Source of the DNA: Arthrobacter sp. SDTb3-6
GTDB taxonomy: Bacteria; Actinomycetota; Actinomycetes; Actinomycetales; Micrococcaceae
DNA: 64,000 bases
Direction of reading: 5' to 3'
NCBI RefSeq assembly: GCF_013376095.1
Contig: NZ_JAAMFN010000001.1
Coordinates: 124,001-188,000, forward strand
Shown here: positions 9,816-18,485 of the stretch, piece after piece
Position numbering within the stretch: position 1 is the stretch's first letter
Layout: each line of letters opens with the position of its first letter
Position numbers and translations under genes: made by a program
The notes under the pieces: model-generated
The model's input: only the letters and a program-made list of their open reading frames with translations
Databases searched by the model: none
What the model was told of the DNA's origin: nothing

Positions 9816-11141
9816 TTGCTTACCGCATTTGGCCGCGCCTTTCGCACGCCTGATCTGCGACGCAAGTTGTTGTTCACGCTGGGAATCCTCGCCATCTTCC
9901 GCTTGGGTGCATTCATCCCCTCGCCCGGAGTTGACTACCGCAATGTCCAACAGTGCGTAAATTCCGCGAACACCACCGGAGGCATTTACCAGCTGGTCAA
10001 CCTGTTCAGTGGCGGCGCCCTGCTTCAAGTGTCCATTTTTGCCCTGGGCATCATGCCGTACATCACCGCGAGCATCATCGTCCAGCTCCTGCGCGTGGTC
10101 ATTCCCCGCTTCCAGGAACTCCACCTGGAAGGTGCACAGGGACAGGGCCAGCTCACGCAGTACACGCGCTACCTGACCATCGCCCTCGGCCTGCTCAACG
10201 CCACCACGCTGGTGACCCTGGCCCGTTCCGGCCAGCTCTTCGCCGGCTGCGGGGCCGCCGGAAGCGCCACCCCGCTGATTCCGGACGACAGCCTGGTCGT
10301 CATTGGGCTGCTTATCCTGACCCTGACCGCCGGATCCGGGCTGATCATGTGGATGGGCGAGCTCGTCACCGAAAAGGGCGTCGGCAACGGCATGTCCCTG
10401 CTGATCTTCGTGGCCATCGCCGCACAGTTCCCGACCTCCCTGGGCGCGATCCTCAAGACCCAGGGCTGGGGCACCTTCCTGATCGTCATGCTCCTGGGCC
10501 TGGTGATCGTGGGGCTGGTCGTGTTCGTTGAACAGTCGCAGCGCCGCGTCCCCGTCCAATATGCCAAGCGCATGATTGGCCGGCGCACCATGGGCGGCAC
10601 CAGCACCTACATCCCGATCAAGGTCAACATGGCCGGCGTCATACCTGTCATCTTTGCCTCGTCAATGCTGTACCTGCCGGCACTGCTTGCCCAGTTCGCC
10701 ACGCCCAAGAACAGCGCCAACGTCCCGGGCTGGATCCAGTGGATCAACAACTACCTCACACGTGGCGACCACCCGTTCTACATGCTGATGTACTTCCTGC
10801 TTACGATCGGGTTTACGTACTTCTATGTCGCGATAACTTTCAACCCGGAAGAAGTCTCTGACAACATGAAGAAGTACGGCGGCTTCATTCCCGGCATTCG
10901 TGCCGGCAAGCCGACGCAGGACTACCTGCAGTACGTAATATCACGCGTCACCCTGCCGGGATCGCTGTACCTGGGCATCGTTGCCCTGATCCCGCTGATT
11001 GCCCTGGTCATGATCGGGGCAAACCAGAACTTCCCGTTCGGCGGCACTTCGCTGTTGATTGTTGTCGGTGTCGGGCTGGAGACGGTCAAGCAGATTGATG
11101 CACAGCTCCAACAGCGCCACTATGAAGGGTTATTGCGATGA
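9816..11141 (+). CDS. secY: Protein translocase subunit SecY
   Basis: SecY is the membrane channel of the Sec translocon, working with SecE, SecG and SecA. The product has 441 residues and about ten membrane segments. Family marks include the N-terminal MLTAFGRAFRTPDLRRK, QRRVPVQYAKRMIGRR in a cytosolic loop, and NPEEVSDNMKKYGGFIPGIR. I chose the TTG at 9816 because AGGAGG lies 4 bases before it and it gives the usual actinobacterial SecY N-terminus; an ATG at 9801 would place the Shine-Dalgarno inside the gene. It overlaps adk by 4 bases (ATGA). Confidence 0.95.
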   Translation: MLTAFGRAFRTPDLRRKLLFTLGILAIFRLGAFIPSPGVDYRNVQQCVNSANTTGGIYQLVNLFSGGALLQVSIFALGIMPYITASIIVQLLRVVIPRFQELHLEGAQGQGQLTQYTRYLTIALGLLNATTLVTLARSGQLFAGCGAAGSATPLIPDDSLVVIGLLILTLTAGSGLIMWMGELVTEKGVGNGMSLLIFVAIAAQFPTSLGAILKTQGWGTFLIVMLLGLVIVGLVVFVEQSQRRVPVQYAKRMIGRRTMGGTSTYIPIKVNMAGVIPVIFASSMLYLPALLAQFATPKNSANVPGWIQWINNYLTRGDHPFYMLMYFLLTIGFTYFYVAITFNPEEVSDNMKKYGGFIPGIRAGKPTQDYLQYVISRVTLPGSLYLGIVALIPLIALVMIGANQNFPFGGTSLLIVVGVGLETVKQIDAQLQQRHYEGLLR

Positions 11142-11707
11142 CAAGAATGCTGATCATTGGACCTCCCGGGTCAGGAAAAGGCACGCAGGCGGAACGCATC
11201 TGTGTAGAGCTTGGCATTGTCGCCATCTCCACCGGCGACATCTTCCGCGCCAACGTCAGGGGCGAAACCCCGTTGGGACTGGAAGCGAAGAAGTACATCG
11301 ACAACGGTGACTTCGTTCCGGACAGCGTCACCAACCGGATGGTCCGTGACCGGCTCGCGCAGGACGACGTCACGGACGGCTTCCTGCTGGACGGCTACCC
11401 CCGCACCACGGCACAGGTTGACGAGCTCGACGACATCCTCGCCGCGGCCGGCGTCAAGCTCGACGTGGTGGTCCAGCTGACCGCCGACGACGCCGAACTC
11501 GTCAAGCGCCTGCTGGGCCGGGCCCAGGAAACCGGCCGCAGCGATGACAACGAGGCCGTCATCCGCCACCGCCTGGACCTCTACCGCGAGCAGACCGAAC
11601 CCGTGGTGGCCCGTTATGCGGAGCGCGGCATCCTGGCCAAGGTCGACGGCCTCGGCCACATCGACGACGTCACCACCCGCATCATGGACGCGATCAAGGG
11701 CGTCTAG
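11138..11707 (+). CDS. adk: Adenylate kinase
   Basis: Adk interconverts ATP plus AMP and two ADP. The 189-residue product has the P-loop GPPGSGKGTQ near residue 8, the AMP-binding ISTGDIFRANV, and FLLDGYPRT. The lid is short and lacks the four-cysteine zinc site, as in other actinobacterial enzymes. The start overlaps the secY stop (ATGA), so the two are co-transcribed. A terminator follows. Confidence 0.97.
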   Translation: MTRMLIIGPPGSGKGTQAERICVELGIVAISTGDIFRANVRGETPLGLEAKKYIDNGDFVPDSVTNRMVRDRLAQDDVTDGFLLDGYPRTTAQVDELDDILAAAGVKLDVVVQLTADDAELVKRLLGRAQETGRSDDNEAVIRHRLDLYREQTEPVVARYAERGILAKVDGLGHIDDVTTRIMDAIKGV

Positions 11708-11756
11708 TCCAAACAGATTTGCCTCTCGGGCAGCCCAAGGGGGCCACCAACGAGAG

Positions 11757-11798
11757 GAGGGCTCCTTCCCCGTGGCGGGAGGGGGCCCTCACATTTTT
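11757..11798 (+). terminator. Rho-independent terminator between adk and map
   Basis: A 14-bp stem (arms at 11757-11770 and 11777-11790, two G-U pairs) closes a 6-base loop and is followed by ATTTTT. The map start codon lies only 20 bases after the T-run, leaving no room for a separate promoter, so map probably depends on readthrough or on a promoter upstream of the hairpin. Confidence 0.8.
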
Positions 11799-11817
11799 CC
11801 AGCGAAGGGACCCTGCC

Positions 11818-12654
11818 ATGGCATTCGGCCAGCAACGGATTGAGTACAAGACCATCGAACAGATGCGCGTCATGCATCGCAGCGGGCTGATCCTTGACGA
11901 CGCCCTGAACCAGGTGGTGGCCGCCGCCGCGCCCGGTGTCACCACGTCCGAGCTGGACACGCTTTTTGCCGGCCTGCTCAAGAAGGCAGGGGCCACGTCC
12001 AACTTCCTGGGCTACTACGACTACCCGGCCACGATCTGCACGTCCGTCAACGAGGTGGTGGTCCACGGCATCCCGGGCGGGCGGGAGCTCAAGGCCGGGG
12101 ACGTGCTGTCCATCGATGGCGGCGCCGTCGTTGAGGGCTGGCACTCCGACTCCGCCCGCACGGTGATTGTGGGCGGCCCCGCCGCCGAGGACCCGGCGGA
12201 CCGGCGCCTGAGTGACATCACCGAGGAATCCATGTGGCGCGGCATCGCCGCCATGGCGACGGCCAAGTATGTGGGCGACATCGGCGACGCGATTGACGAC
12301 TACGTCACCGCCCAGCCCGGCCAGCCCCTGGGCATCCTGGAAGACTACGTGGGCCACGGGATCGGCTCCGCCATGCACATGGCGCCCGACGTGCTCAACT
12401 ACAGCTCCAAGCACCGCGGCCCCAAGCTGAAGCCCGGCATGTGCCTGGCCATTGAACCCATGCTGGTGCGTGGCGGGCTGGCGACCAAGACCCTCGCCGA
12501 CGACTGGACGGTGGTCACGGAGGACAAGGCGCGCGCCGCACACTGGGAGCACTCCGTGGCCGTCCATGCCAAGGGCATCTGGGTTTTGACGGCGGCCGAC
12601 GGCGGTGCGGAGCGGCTCGCGCCGTTGGGCGTCACGCCCGCGCCCCTGGGCTGA
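11818..12654 (+). CDS. map: Type I methionine aminopeptidase
   Basis: Map removes the N-terminal methionine from nascent proteins with two metal ions. The 278-residue product shows the metal-binding and substrate residues in VVVHGIPGG (His), SIDGGAVVEGWHSDSARTV (two Asp), GHGIGSAMHMAPDVLNY (His) and the glutamates in CLAIEPML and HWEHSVAV. I chose the ATG at 11818, after GAAGGGA, giving MAFGQQRIEYKTIEQM; a longer frame upstream runs through the terminator hairpin. Its place after adk is conserved in bacteria. Confidence 0.95.
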   Translation: MAFGQQRIEYKTIEQMRVMHRSGLILDDALNQVVAAAAPGVTTSELDTLFAGLLKKAGATSNFLGYYDYPATICTSVNEVVVHGIPGGRELKAGDVLSIDGGAVVEGWHSDSARTVIVGGPAAEDPADRRLSDITEESMWRGIAAMATAKYVGDIGDAIDDYVTAQPGQPLGILEDYVGHGIGSAMHMAPDVLNYSSKHRGPKLKPGMCLAIEPMLVRGGLATKTLADDWTVVTEDKARAAHWEHSVAVHAKGIWVLTAADGGAERLAPLGVTPAPLG

Positions 12655-12813
12655 GACCCGCGGCCCGCCCCTGGCGGAGCCGGGCCCGACCGTGCAACCA
12701 TGTTGCCAAGGGTGCGGCCATCCATTCCCCTGCGGGGACGGCGCCCTTCCGGTGCCGGCCGCGAGCCGGCCGGACGCACCCTGCAACCGCCCGCACGTCC
12801 AGGAGGACAGGCC

Positions 12814-13758
12814 ATGACCAACGGTTCCATCACAGACGTTCCCGGCATCCGGGTGGGGCAGGCGCAGCGGCGTGGGGACGGCTGGCTCACCGGCGTCACG
12901 GTCGTTTTGCCGCCACCGGGCACCATCGGATCGGTCGACGTCCGCGGCGGCGGGCCCGGCACCCACGAGACCGACGCGCTGGACCCCACCACCCTGGTCC
13001 CCACCGTGGATGCCGTGGTGCTCACGGGAGGCAGCGCGTATGGGCTGGCGGCCGCCGGCGGCGTGCAGCGCTGGTGTGAGGAAAACGGCCGCGGCTTCCC
13101 CGTGCCCGGGGGAGTGGTGCCGATCGTGCCGGCGGCCGCGATCTTTGACCTGGGCCGTGGCGGGGACTTCGGGGCACGCCCCGACGCCGCCATGGGGTAC
13201 GAGGCCGCCCTCGACGCGGCAGGCTCGGCAGATGGGGCCGCCGTCGACTGCGGCAACTCCGGTGCCGGGACGGGCGCCGCCCTCGGGGCCGGGAGGTACA
13301 AGGGCGGCCTGGGCACGGCGTCGCTGCGGCTTGCGGGGGAAAACAGCACCGTGGTGGTCGGCGCCCTCGCCGTGGTCAACGCCGCCGGTGTGCCCTGGCA
13401 CCCGGGTGCCGTGCCGCCGTCGAACGGCCAAGGGCTTAACACCACCCTGGTGGTGGTGGCCACGAACGCGGCGCTCACGACGGCGGAGGCGCGGCGGACG
13501 GCCACCGCCGCACACGCCGGCATGGCCCGCGCGCTGAACCCAGTCCACACGCTGGCCGACGGCGACACCATTTTCACGCTGGCAACGGGGGCCGCGGCGC
13601 TGGTGCCCCCTCCGCAACTGCCCGCCGCCGCGTTGATCGAGCTCCAAAGCGCAGCGGCCGAGGCCGTCCGACTGGCGGTCCTGGACGGCGTGGCAGCCGC
13701 GGAAGCGGTCACGACGCCGGCCGGCAGCTGGCCGGCGTACCCGGCCAAAAGCGCTTAA
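12814..13758 (+). CDS. P1 family (DmpA/NylC-like) peptidase
   Basis: The 314-residue product matches the P1 family of self-cleaving N-terminal-nucleophile aminopeptidases and amidases. Family features are [10 protein letters not shown] at the N-terminus, [40 protein letters not shown] and the cleavage region [15 protein letters not shown]. By analogy with NylC, self-cleavage should fall between Asn209 and Thr210, freeing Thr210 as nucleophile. AGGAGG lies 7 bases before the ATG. Substrate is unknown. Its position between map and infA, inside the ribosomal supercluster, is unusual. Confidence 0.85.
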   Translation: MTNGSITDVPGIRVGQAQRRGDGWLTGVTVVLPPPGTIGSVDVRGGGPGTHETDALDPTTLVPTVDAVVLTGGSAYGLAAAGGVQRWCEENGRGFPVPGGVVPIVPAAAIFDLGRGGDFGARPDAAMGYEAALDAAGSADGAAVDCGNSGAGTGAALGAGRYKGGLGTASLRLAGENSTVVVGALAVVNAAGVPWHPGAVPPSNGQGLNTTLVVVATNAALTTAEARRTATAAHAGMARALNPVHTLADGDTIFTLATGAAALVPPPQLPAAALIELQSAAAEAVRLAVLDGVAAAEAVTTPAGSWPAYPAKSA

Positions 13759-13786
13759 CACCACAGCCGCACAGGGCCTTGGCAAT

Positions 13787-13815
13787 TTAACTTATTTGCC
13801 ACTTTGCCGTAGAGT
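13787..13815 (+). promoter_or_regulatory. Candidate promoter for infA-rpmJ
   Basis: TTAACT and TAGAGT are separated by 17 bases in an AT-rich stretch just after the peptidase gene. It would give a leader of about 170 bases before infA, in which I see no further gene. Confidence 0.45.
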
Positions 13816-13990
13816 GGGTTGTTGGTTGTCTGTGCCTGCTGTCATTTGGGGTGTGCTGCGGAAGCCCGGTTCAATCCGGACGCCCGCCGTGAACGCAGAC
13901 GAACAAACATCAGTAGTAAACCCAAAGTCGACCCGTGTTGTGCCCATTCCGGGCCAGGGGCGGGCCGGCGCAACAAAGTTAGCGGAGGAT

Positions 13991-14212
13991 ATGGCCAAGA
14001 AAGACGGGGTCATTGAGATCGAGGGCGTTGTGACTGAAGCGCTGCCCAACGCGATGTTTCGTGTTGAGCTGACGAACAAGCACATCGTTCTTGCCCATAT
14101 CTCAGGAAAAATGCGCCAGCACTACATTCGTATCCTTCCTGAGGACCGGGTTGTGGTGGAGCTGAGTCCTTACGACCTCACCCGTGGTCGCATCGTCTAC
14201 CGCTACAAATAA
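13991..14212 (+). CDS. infA: Translation initiation factor IF-1
   Basis: IF-1 blocks the ribosomal A site during initiation. The 73-residue protein is a single OB fold: [40 protein letters not shown] and [16 protein letters not shown] are all standard. GGAGG lies 3-7 bases before the ATG. The frame is open for 195 bases upstream, but that part has no conserved sequence. It is followed after 29 bases by rpmJ. Confidence 0.97.
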   Translation: MAKKDGVIEIEGVVTEALPNAMFRVELTNKHIVLAHISGKMRQHYIRILPEDRVVVELSPYDLTRGRIVYRYK

Positions 14213-14241
14213 CTACAACTGCAATCACGCAAAGGAATGCC

Positions 14242-14355
14242 ATGAAGGTCAAGCCGAGCGTCAAGCAGATCTGCGACAAGTGCAAGGTGATCCGCCGTAA
14301 CGGGCGGGTCATGGTGATCTGCGAGAACCCGCGCCACAAGCAGCGCCAGGGCTAA
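14242..14355 (+). CDS. rpmJ: 50S ribosomal protein L36
   Basis: This small gene encodes 37 residues beginning [19 protein letters not shown] and ending in [10 protein letters not shown]. Three cysteines and one histidine (CDKC, C-x4-H) form the zinc-ribbon of the zinc-binding L36 type. AAAGGAA precedes the ATG. The order infA-rpmJ-rpsM is the conserved bacterial arrangement. Confidence 0.97.
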   Translation: MKVKPSVKQICDKCKVIRRNGRVMVICENPRHKQRQG

Positions 14356-14459
14356 TCCTTCCCACATCGGGAAGAAGCCGGGCAGCCGCTCACGCAATTA
14401 AATACATAAGGCAGCACAAGTTGGACGAAGGCGGAGCGATCCGCAACCGGCCAACGGAC

Positions 14460-14498
14460 CCCCGGTCGGAGGCCGGGGCCGCACTGGGAATAGTGCGG
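14460..14498 (+). other. Two tandem hairpins in the rpsM leader
   Basis: CCCCGG and CCGGGG (loop TCGGAGG) are followed at once by CCGCACT and AGTGCGG (loop GGGAAT). Both are perfect stems 45-80 bases before rpsM. They may form a translational control element of the alpha operon; no known motif is recognised. Confidence 0.4.
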
Positions 14499-14542
14499 GT
14501 GTACTGTCTACGACCTCCGGTAAACACCAAGGAGCAGCCACC

Positions 14543-14920
14543 ATGGCACGTCTCGCTGGCGTAGACCTTCCCCGCGAAAAGCGGTTGGAAGTAGCGCTTA
14601 CATACATCTACGGCGTGGGCAAGACCCGTGCAAAGAAAGTCCTGGCAGACACGGGGATCTCCCCGGACGTCCGCGTCAAGGACCTTTCCGACGCTGAACT
14701 CGTTCAGCTGCGTGACAACATCGAGGGCAACTACAAGGTTGAGGGTGACCTTCGCCGCGAGGTCGCAGCAGACATCCGCCGCAAGGTGGAGATCGGCAGC
14801 TACCAGGGCATCCGTCACCGTCGCGGCATGCCTGTGCATGGCCAGCGCACGAAGACCAACGCTCGCACCCGCAAGGGCCCGAAGCGCACCGTCGCAGGCA
14901 AGAAGAAGGCCGGCCGCTGA
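14543..14920 (+). CDS. rpsM: 30S ribosomal protein S13
   Basis: S13 bridges the 30S head to the large subunit and contacts the P-site tRNA. The 125-residue product starts [20 protein letters not shown] and contains [20 protein letters not shown], the C-terminal rRNA-binding signature. AAGGAG lies 9 bases before the ATG. It is the first ribosomal gene of the alpha operon. Confidence 0.97.
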   Translation: MARLAGVDLPREKRLEVALTYIYGVGKTRAKKVLADTGISPDVRVKDLSDAELVQLRDNIEGNYKVEGDLRREVAADIRRKVEIGSYQGIRHRRGMPVHGQRTKTNARTRKGPKRTVAGKKKAGR

Positions 14921-14967
14921 CATACGTCGGCGCCATCCCCTCAAAAAAACTTTCGTAGGAGAATAAA

Positions 14968-15369
14968 ATGCCCCCAAAGACTCGTGGAGCGGTTCGTAAG
15001 CCGCGTCGCAAGGATAAAAAGAATATTGCGCTGGGCCAGGCGCACATCAAGAGCACCTTTAACAACACCATCGTTTCCATCACGGATCCGTCCGGTGCCG
15101 TCATCTCGTGGGCTTCCGCCGGCGAGGTTGGCTTCAAGGGCTCCCGCAAGTCGACTCCGTACGCCGCGCAGATGGCTGCAGAAGCTGCTGCCAAGCGCGC
15201 CCAGGAGCACGGCCTGCGCAAGGTTGACGTTTTTGTAAAGGGTCCGGGCTCGGGCCGCGAAACGGCTATCCGTTCGCTGCAGGCCGCTGGTCTTGAGGTT
15301 GGCTCCATCCAGGATGTCACCCCCAGCGCGCACAACGGCTGTCGTCCGCCCAAGCGCCGCCGCGTCTAA
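14968..15369 (+). CDS. rpsK: 30S ribosomal protein S11
   Basis: S11 forms part of the mRNA exit platform. The 133-residue product contains [35 protein letters not shown] and the C-terminal [18 protein letters not shown], all conserved. GTAGGAGAATAAA precedes the ATG. No rpsD follows; a long hairpin separates this gene from rpoA. Confidence 0.97.
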   Translation: MPPKTRGAVRKPRRKDKKNIALGQAHIKSTFNNTIVSITDPSGAVISWASAGEVGFKGSRKSTPYAAQMAAEAAAKRAQEHGLRKVDVFVKGPGSGRETAIRSLQAAGLEVGSIQDVTPSAHNGCRPPKRRRV

Positions 15370-15388
15370 CGACACACCGCCGCAGTGT

Positions 15389-15450
15389 GAGTTGGCCTTT
15401 CCCGAAAAGCCCCCGGATCCAATCCAGGGGCTTCCGGGGAGGGCCAACTC
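15389..15450 (+). other. Long stem-loop between rpsK and rpoA
   Basis: Arms at 15389-15413 and 15427-15450 pair over about 22 of 24 positions (outer arm GAGTTGGCC with GGCCAACTC, inner AAGCCCC with GGGGCTT), with a 13-base loop. No T-run follows, so it is not an obvious terminator. It may be an RNase processing site, an attenuator, or a binding site for a ribosomal protein regulator. Confidence 0.6.
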
Positions 15451-15531
15451 CGCCGCCGTTAAGTCGCCAGCCGCCTTTTCCACTACCTGTGTTGCGTCAT
15501 ATAGCGGATGCTCGCTGAAAGGAAACCCCCA

Positions 15532-16542
15532 GTGCTCATTGCACAGCGCCCCACCCTATCTGAAGAAGTTGTTTCCGAAAACCGCTCCCGGTTCGTCATT
15601 GAACCGTTGGAGCCCGGCTTCGGCTACACCCTGGGAAACTCCCTCCGTCGGACCCTGCTGTCCTCCATCCCCGGCGCTGCTGTCACCAGCATCCGCATTG
15701 ATGGCGTGCTGCACGAGTTCACCACGGTTCCCGGTGTGAAGGAAGATGTCACCGAGATCATCCTGAACATCAAGGGCCTGTCCGTGTCCAGCGAGCATGA
15801 CGAGCCCGTCGTGGCCTACCTGCGCAAGCAGGGTCCCGGCGTCGTCACGGCTGCGGACATCGCCCCGCCGGCCGGGGTGGAATTCCACAACCCGGACATG
15901 CACATTGCCACGCTGAACTCGAAGGGCAAGTTCGAACTCGAATTGACCATCGAGCGCGGCCGCGGCTACGTTTCGGCAGCCCAGAACAAGAGCGCGGACT
16001 CCGAGATCGGCCGGATCCCGGTCGACTCGATCTACTCGCCCGTCCTGAAGGTGACCTTCCGCGTGGAGGCCACCCGTGTTGAGCAGCGCACCGACTTCGA
16101 CAAGCTGATTGTTGACGTTGAGACGAAGCAGGCCATCTCCCCCCGGGATGCCATCGCTTCCGCCGGCACCACGCTGGTTGAGCTCTTCGGCCTGGCCCGC
16201 GAGCTGAACACCGCTGCTGAAGGCATCGAGATCGGCCCGTCCCCGACGGATGCCGCCCTCGCCGCCGACATGGCACTGCCGATCGAGGACCTGGACCTGA
16301 CGGTGCGTTCCTACAACTGCCTCAAGCGTGAGGGCATCCACTCCGTGGGTGAACTCGTTGCTCGCTCCGAGGCTGACCTGATGGACATCCGCAACTTTGG
16401 TGCGAAGTCCATTGACGAGGTAAAGGCAAAGCTGGTTGAACTGGGCCTGTCCCTGAAGGATTCCCCTCCAGGATTTGACCTGGCCGCCCGTGCCGCAGCC
16501 ATTGACGAGAACGACGACGCCTACGGCGACGACGAACTCTAA
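15532..16542 (+). CDS. rpoA: RNA polymerase alpha subunit
   Basis: Alpha dimers nucleate RNA polymerase assembly, and the C-terminal domain contacts UP elements and activators. The 336-residue protein begins [13 protein letters not shown] and has the N-terminal domain signature [19 protein letters not shown]. The CTD is visible as [20 protein letters not shown] and [16 protein letters not shown] chose the GTG at 15532, after GAAAGGA, over an in-frame ATG at 15508 that lacks family support. Long stem-loops lie on both sides. Confidence 0.96.
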   Translation: MLIAQRPTLSEEVVSENRSRFVIEPLEPGFGYTLGNSLRRTLLSSIPGAAVTSIRIDGVLHEFTTVPGVKEDVTEIILNIKGLSVSSEHDEPVVAYLRKQGPGVVTAADIAPPAGVEFHNPDMHIATLNSKGKFELELTIERGRGYVSAAQNKSADSEIGRIPVDSIYSPVLKVTFRVEATRVEQRTDFDKLIVDVETKQAISPRDAIASAGTTLVELFGLARELNTAAEGIEIGPSPTDAALAADMALPIEDLDLTVRSYNCLKREGIHSVGELVARSEADLMDIRNFGAKSIDEVKAKLVELGLSLKDSPPGFDLAARAAAIDENDDAYGDDEL

Positions 16543-16562
16543 AGACGAACAACCATTCTTTT

Positions 16563-16608
16563 AGCCGGCACCTCCGGCCACGCTTGATGTGGCCGGCCCG
16601 GTGCGGCT
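16563..16608 (+). other. Two-step stem-loop between rpoA and rplQ
   Basis: CCGGCCAC pairs perfectly with GTGGCCGG, and outside it AGCCGGCACC pairs with GGTGCGGCT with one bulge. No T-run follows; the rplQ Shine-Dalgarno lies 8 bases after it. Probably an RNA stability or control structure. Confidence 0.5.
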
Positions 16609-16628
16609 GATACTTGAGGAGAAACACC

Positions 16629-17321
16629 ATGCCTACACCCGCCAAGGGTCCCCGCCTCGGAGGCGGCGCGGCTCACGAGCGCCTGATGCTCGCGAACCTG
16701 TCCGCTGCCCTGTTCGAGCACAAGCGGATCACCACCACCCTGACCAAGGCCAAGCGCCTGAGCCCCTACGCTGAGCGTCTGGTCACCTTCGCCAAGCGTG
16801 GGGACCTGTCCTCACGCCGCCGCGTCCTCGGCCTGATCAGCGACAAGGGCGTTGTCCACGAGCTGTTCACCGACATCGCCAAGGCAGTGGAGAACCGCGA
16901 TGGCGGCTACACGCGCATCACGAAGATCGGCAACCGCAAGGGCGACAACGCCCCCATGGCCGTCATCGAACTGGTCCTGGAGCCGCTGAGCGCCAAGCAG
17001 GCCGTTGTGAAGGAAGCCGCCACCGCTGCCGCCGCTGCCGCGCTGGTTGAGGAAGCTGCTGCACCGGTTGAGGAAGCTGCAGCCCCGGCTGAAGCTGCCG
17101 AGGCCAAGTACGCCGGCGCCCACGCCGCCACCGAGGACAACGAAGCCCCCGAGGGCTTCCCCGTCAAGGGCAACGAGGACTCCATGAAGTTCCACGTTCC
17201 CGGCTCGCGCTGGTACGACGCCACGGTCGCTGAAGTCTGGTTCGACTCTGCCGAGTCGGCTGCGGCTGCAGGCTTCGCGCCTGCCGGCGGCGAGGCTGCC
17301 CAGGAAGTTGAAGCTGAGTAG
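16629..17321 (+). CDS. rplQ: 50S ribosomal protein L17 with C-terminal sunset-like domain
   Basis: L17 is a large-subunit protein near the tunnel exit. The core occupies about residues 1-125 ([40 protein letters not shown]). An Ala-Glu-rich linker follows, then at about residues 176-222 a domain with [20 protein letters not shown] and AEVWF, nearly identical to the end of L4 here. Total length is 230 residues against about 120-130 for a plain L17. GAGGAG precedes the ATG at 16629; an in-frame ATG 15 bases earlier is unlikely. Confidence 0.95.
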   Translation: MPTPAKGPRLGGGAAHERLMLANLSAALFEHKRITTTLTKAKRLSPYAERLVTFAKRGDLSSRRRVLGLISDKGVVHELFTDIAKAVENRDGGYTRITKIGNRKGDNAPMAVIELVLEPLSAKQAVVKEAATAAAAAALVEEAAAPVEEAAAPAEAAEAKYAGAHAATEDNEAPEGFPVKGNEDSMKFHVPGSRWYDATVAEVWFDSAESAAAAGFAPAGGEAAQEVEAE

Positions 17322-17340
17322 CCACGCTTCAGCGCCACGG

Positions 17341-17346
17341 TAGACT
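17341..17346 (+). promoter_or_regulatory. -10 element of probably leaderless truA
   Basis: TAGACT stands 7 bases before the truA ATG, and no Shine-Dalgarno sequence is present. The same hexamer and spacing occur before glmM. Confidence 0.5.
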
Positions 17347-17353
17347 TGTGGCC

Positions 17354-18259
17354 ATGAACCATCAACAACCCGTCGTCCCCCTTCCCGGGGGCGGCGGGTT
17401 GTTGCGTGTCCGGCTGGACATCGCCTACGACGGCGGCCCGTTCAGCGGGTGGGCAGTCCAGCCGGGGCGGCGCACGGTCCAGGGCGTGCTCGAGGGGTCC
17501 CTCGCCTTGATCCTGCGGCGGCCGGTGCGCCTCACTGTCGCCGGACGCACGGACGCGGGCGTGCACGCCCGCGGCCAGGTCGCCCACCTGGACGTCACGC
17601 AGGAGGAGTGGACCGGGCTGCGGCGCGGGCACGACGCCGTGCCCCAGGAATCGCTGAAACGCCGGCTCAACGGGGCGCTTGCCAGGATCCTTGAAGACCT
17701 CCACGGTGCCGTGGAGGTCGTGGCGGCGGGGCCCGCGCCCGAGGGCTTCGACGCACGCTTCTCCGCCCTGTGGCGGCGCTACAGCTACCGGATTGCCGAC
17801 GCCCCGACGCGGCGTGATCCGCTCCAGCGTGCCGTGACGCTGTGGCACAAGCATGGGCTGGACGTGGACCTGATGAACCAGGCTGCCGGGCCGCTGCTGG
17901 GCCTGCAGGACTTCAAGGCCTTCGCCAAGCCCCGGGAGGGGTCCACCACCGTGCGCACGCTCCAGCGGCTGGACTATGTGCGCGGAGCCGACGGTGTGAT
18001 TAATGTCAATGTCCAGGCCGACGCCTTTTGCCACAACATGGTCCGCGCCCTGATGGGGGCTGCGCTCCGGGTGGGGGAGGGGCGCGAGGACCCGGAATGG
18101 ATGCACCGCCGGCTGCTGGCGGGCGTCAGGGACGCAAAGTCCGTCCTGGCCGCCCCGCACCCGCTGGTCCTGGAGGAAGTCCACTACCCGGCGGACTCGG
18201 AACTGTCGGGGCGTGCGGTGCTGACCCGGGCACGGCGGGGGACCCCGGCCCCGCTTTGA
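17354..18259 (+). CDS. truA: tRNA pseudouridine synthase A
   Basis: TruA makes pseudouridine at positions 38-40 of the anticodon stem. The 301-residue product has the catalytic motif AGRTDAGVHARGQVAH with the nucleophile Asp at residue 67, and the C-terminal FCHNMVRALMGAALRVG. The start is uncertain: ATG 17354 fits a leaderless mRNA, but the first 17 codons fall in a perfect-looking hairpin, and TTG codons at 17399 or 17402 would give the more usual short N-terminus. Its place after rplQ is common in bacteria. Confidence 0.92.
   Translation: MNHQQPVVPLPGGGGLLRVRLDIAYDGGPFSGWAVQPGRRTVQGVLEGSLALILRRPVRLTVAGRTDAGVHARGQVAHLDVTQEEWTGLRRGHDAVPQESLKRRLNGALARILEDLHGAVEVVAAGPAPEGFDARFSALWRRYSYRIADAPTRRDPLQRAVTLWHKHGLDVDLMNQAAGPLLGLQDFKAFAKPREGSTTVRTLQRLDYVRGADGVINVNVQADAFCHNMVRALMGAALRVGEGREDPEWMHRRLLAGVRDAKSVLAAPHPLVLEEVHYPADSELSGRAVLTRARRGTPAPL
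17363..17404 (+). other. Hairpin overlapping the start of truA
   Basis: Arms at 17363-17381 and 17387-17404 pair almost completely (CAACAACCCG with CGGGTTGTTG, and CCCCC with GGGGG) around a 5-base loop. It lies inside the N-terminal truA codons if ATG 17354 is the start. It may serve as the 3' end of the rplQ transcript, though no T-run follows. Confidence 0.55.
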
Positions 18260-18485
18260 CCGGCGGGCAGGATTAACGGTATCGTTGGTAGTCGTTGTGC
18301 GTGTCCTATCCCGATGCCACACGCCCGCTGGAGGTCCGGTTGCAGGACTGCCACCCGGCAGGCGTGATCGGGAAGTGTATGGATGACTGGTGTTAGAGCC
18401 CTCACCTCTGTTCCGGTAAACGCATAGATAGCAGGTGTCAACCATCTGTGACACCAACCAAGAACAAGAAACGAAGGCAAAAACC
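18260..18485 (+). promoter_or_regulatory. Leader region of rplM-rpsI
   Basis: These 226 bases hold no gene. Just before rplM, GGTGTCA (18434-18440) and TGACACC (18449-18455) form a perfect 7-bp hairpin about 30 bases from the start codon. Further upstream are shorter inverted repeats such as GTGT...ACAC near 18300. I infer promoter and leader functions but recognise no defined L13 leader motif. Confidence 0.4.

Noticed and set aside
12655-12813. Possible small gene or tRNA between map and the P1 peptidase
   Set aside because: No cloverleaf can be drawn and no frame has support; the segment is simply GC-rich spacer.
11704-13785. A 693-codon minus-strand frame opposite map and the P1 peptidase
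   Set aside because: Composition-driven shadow of the true genes; the translated sequence is Arg-Gly-rich without motifs.
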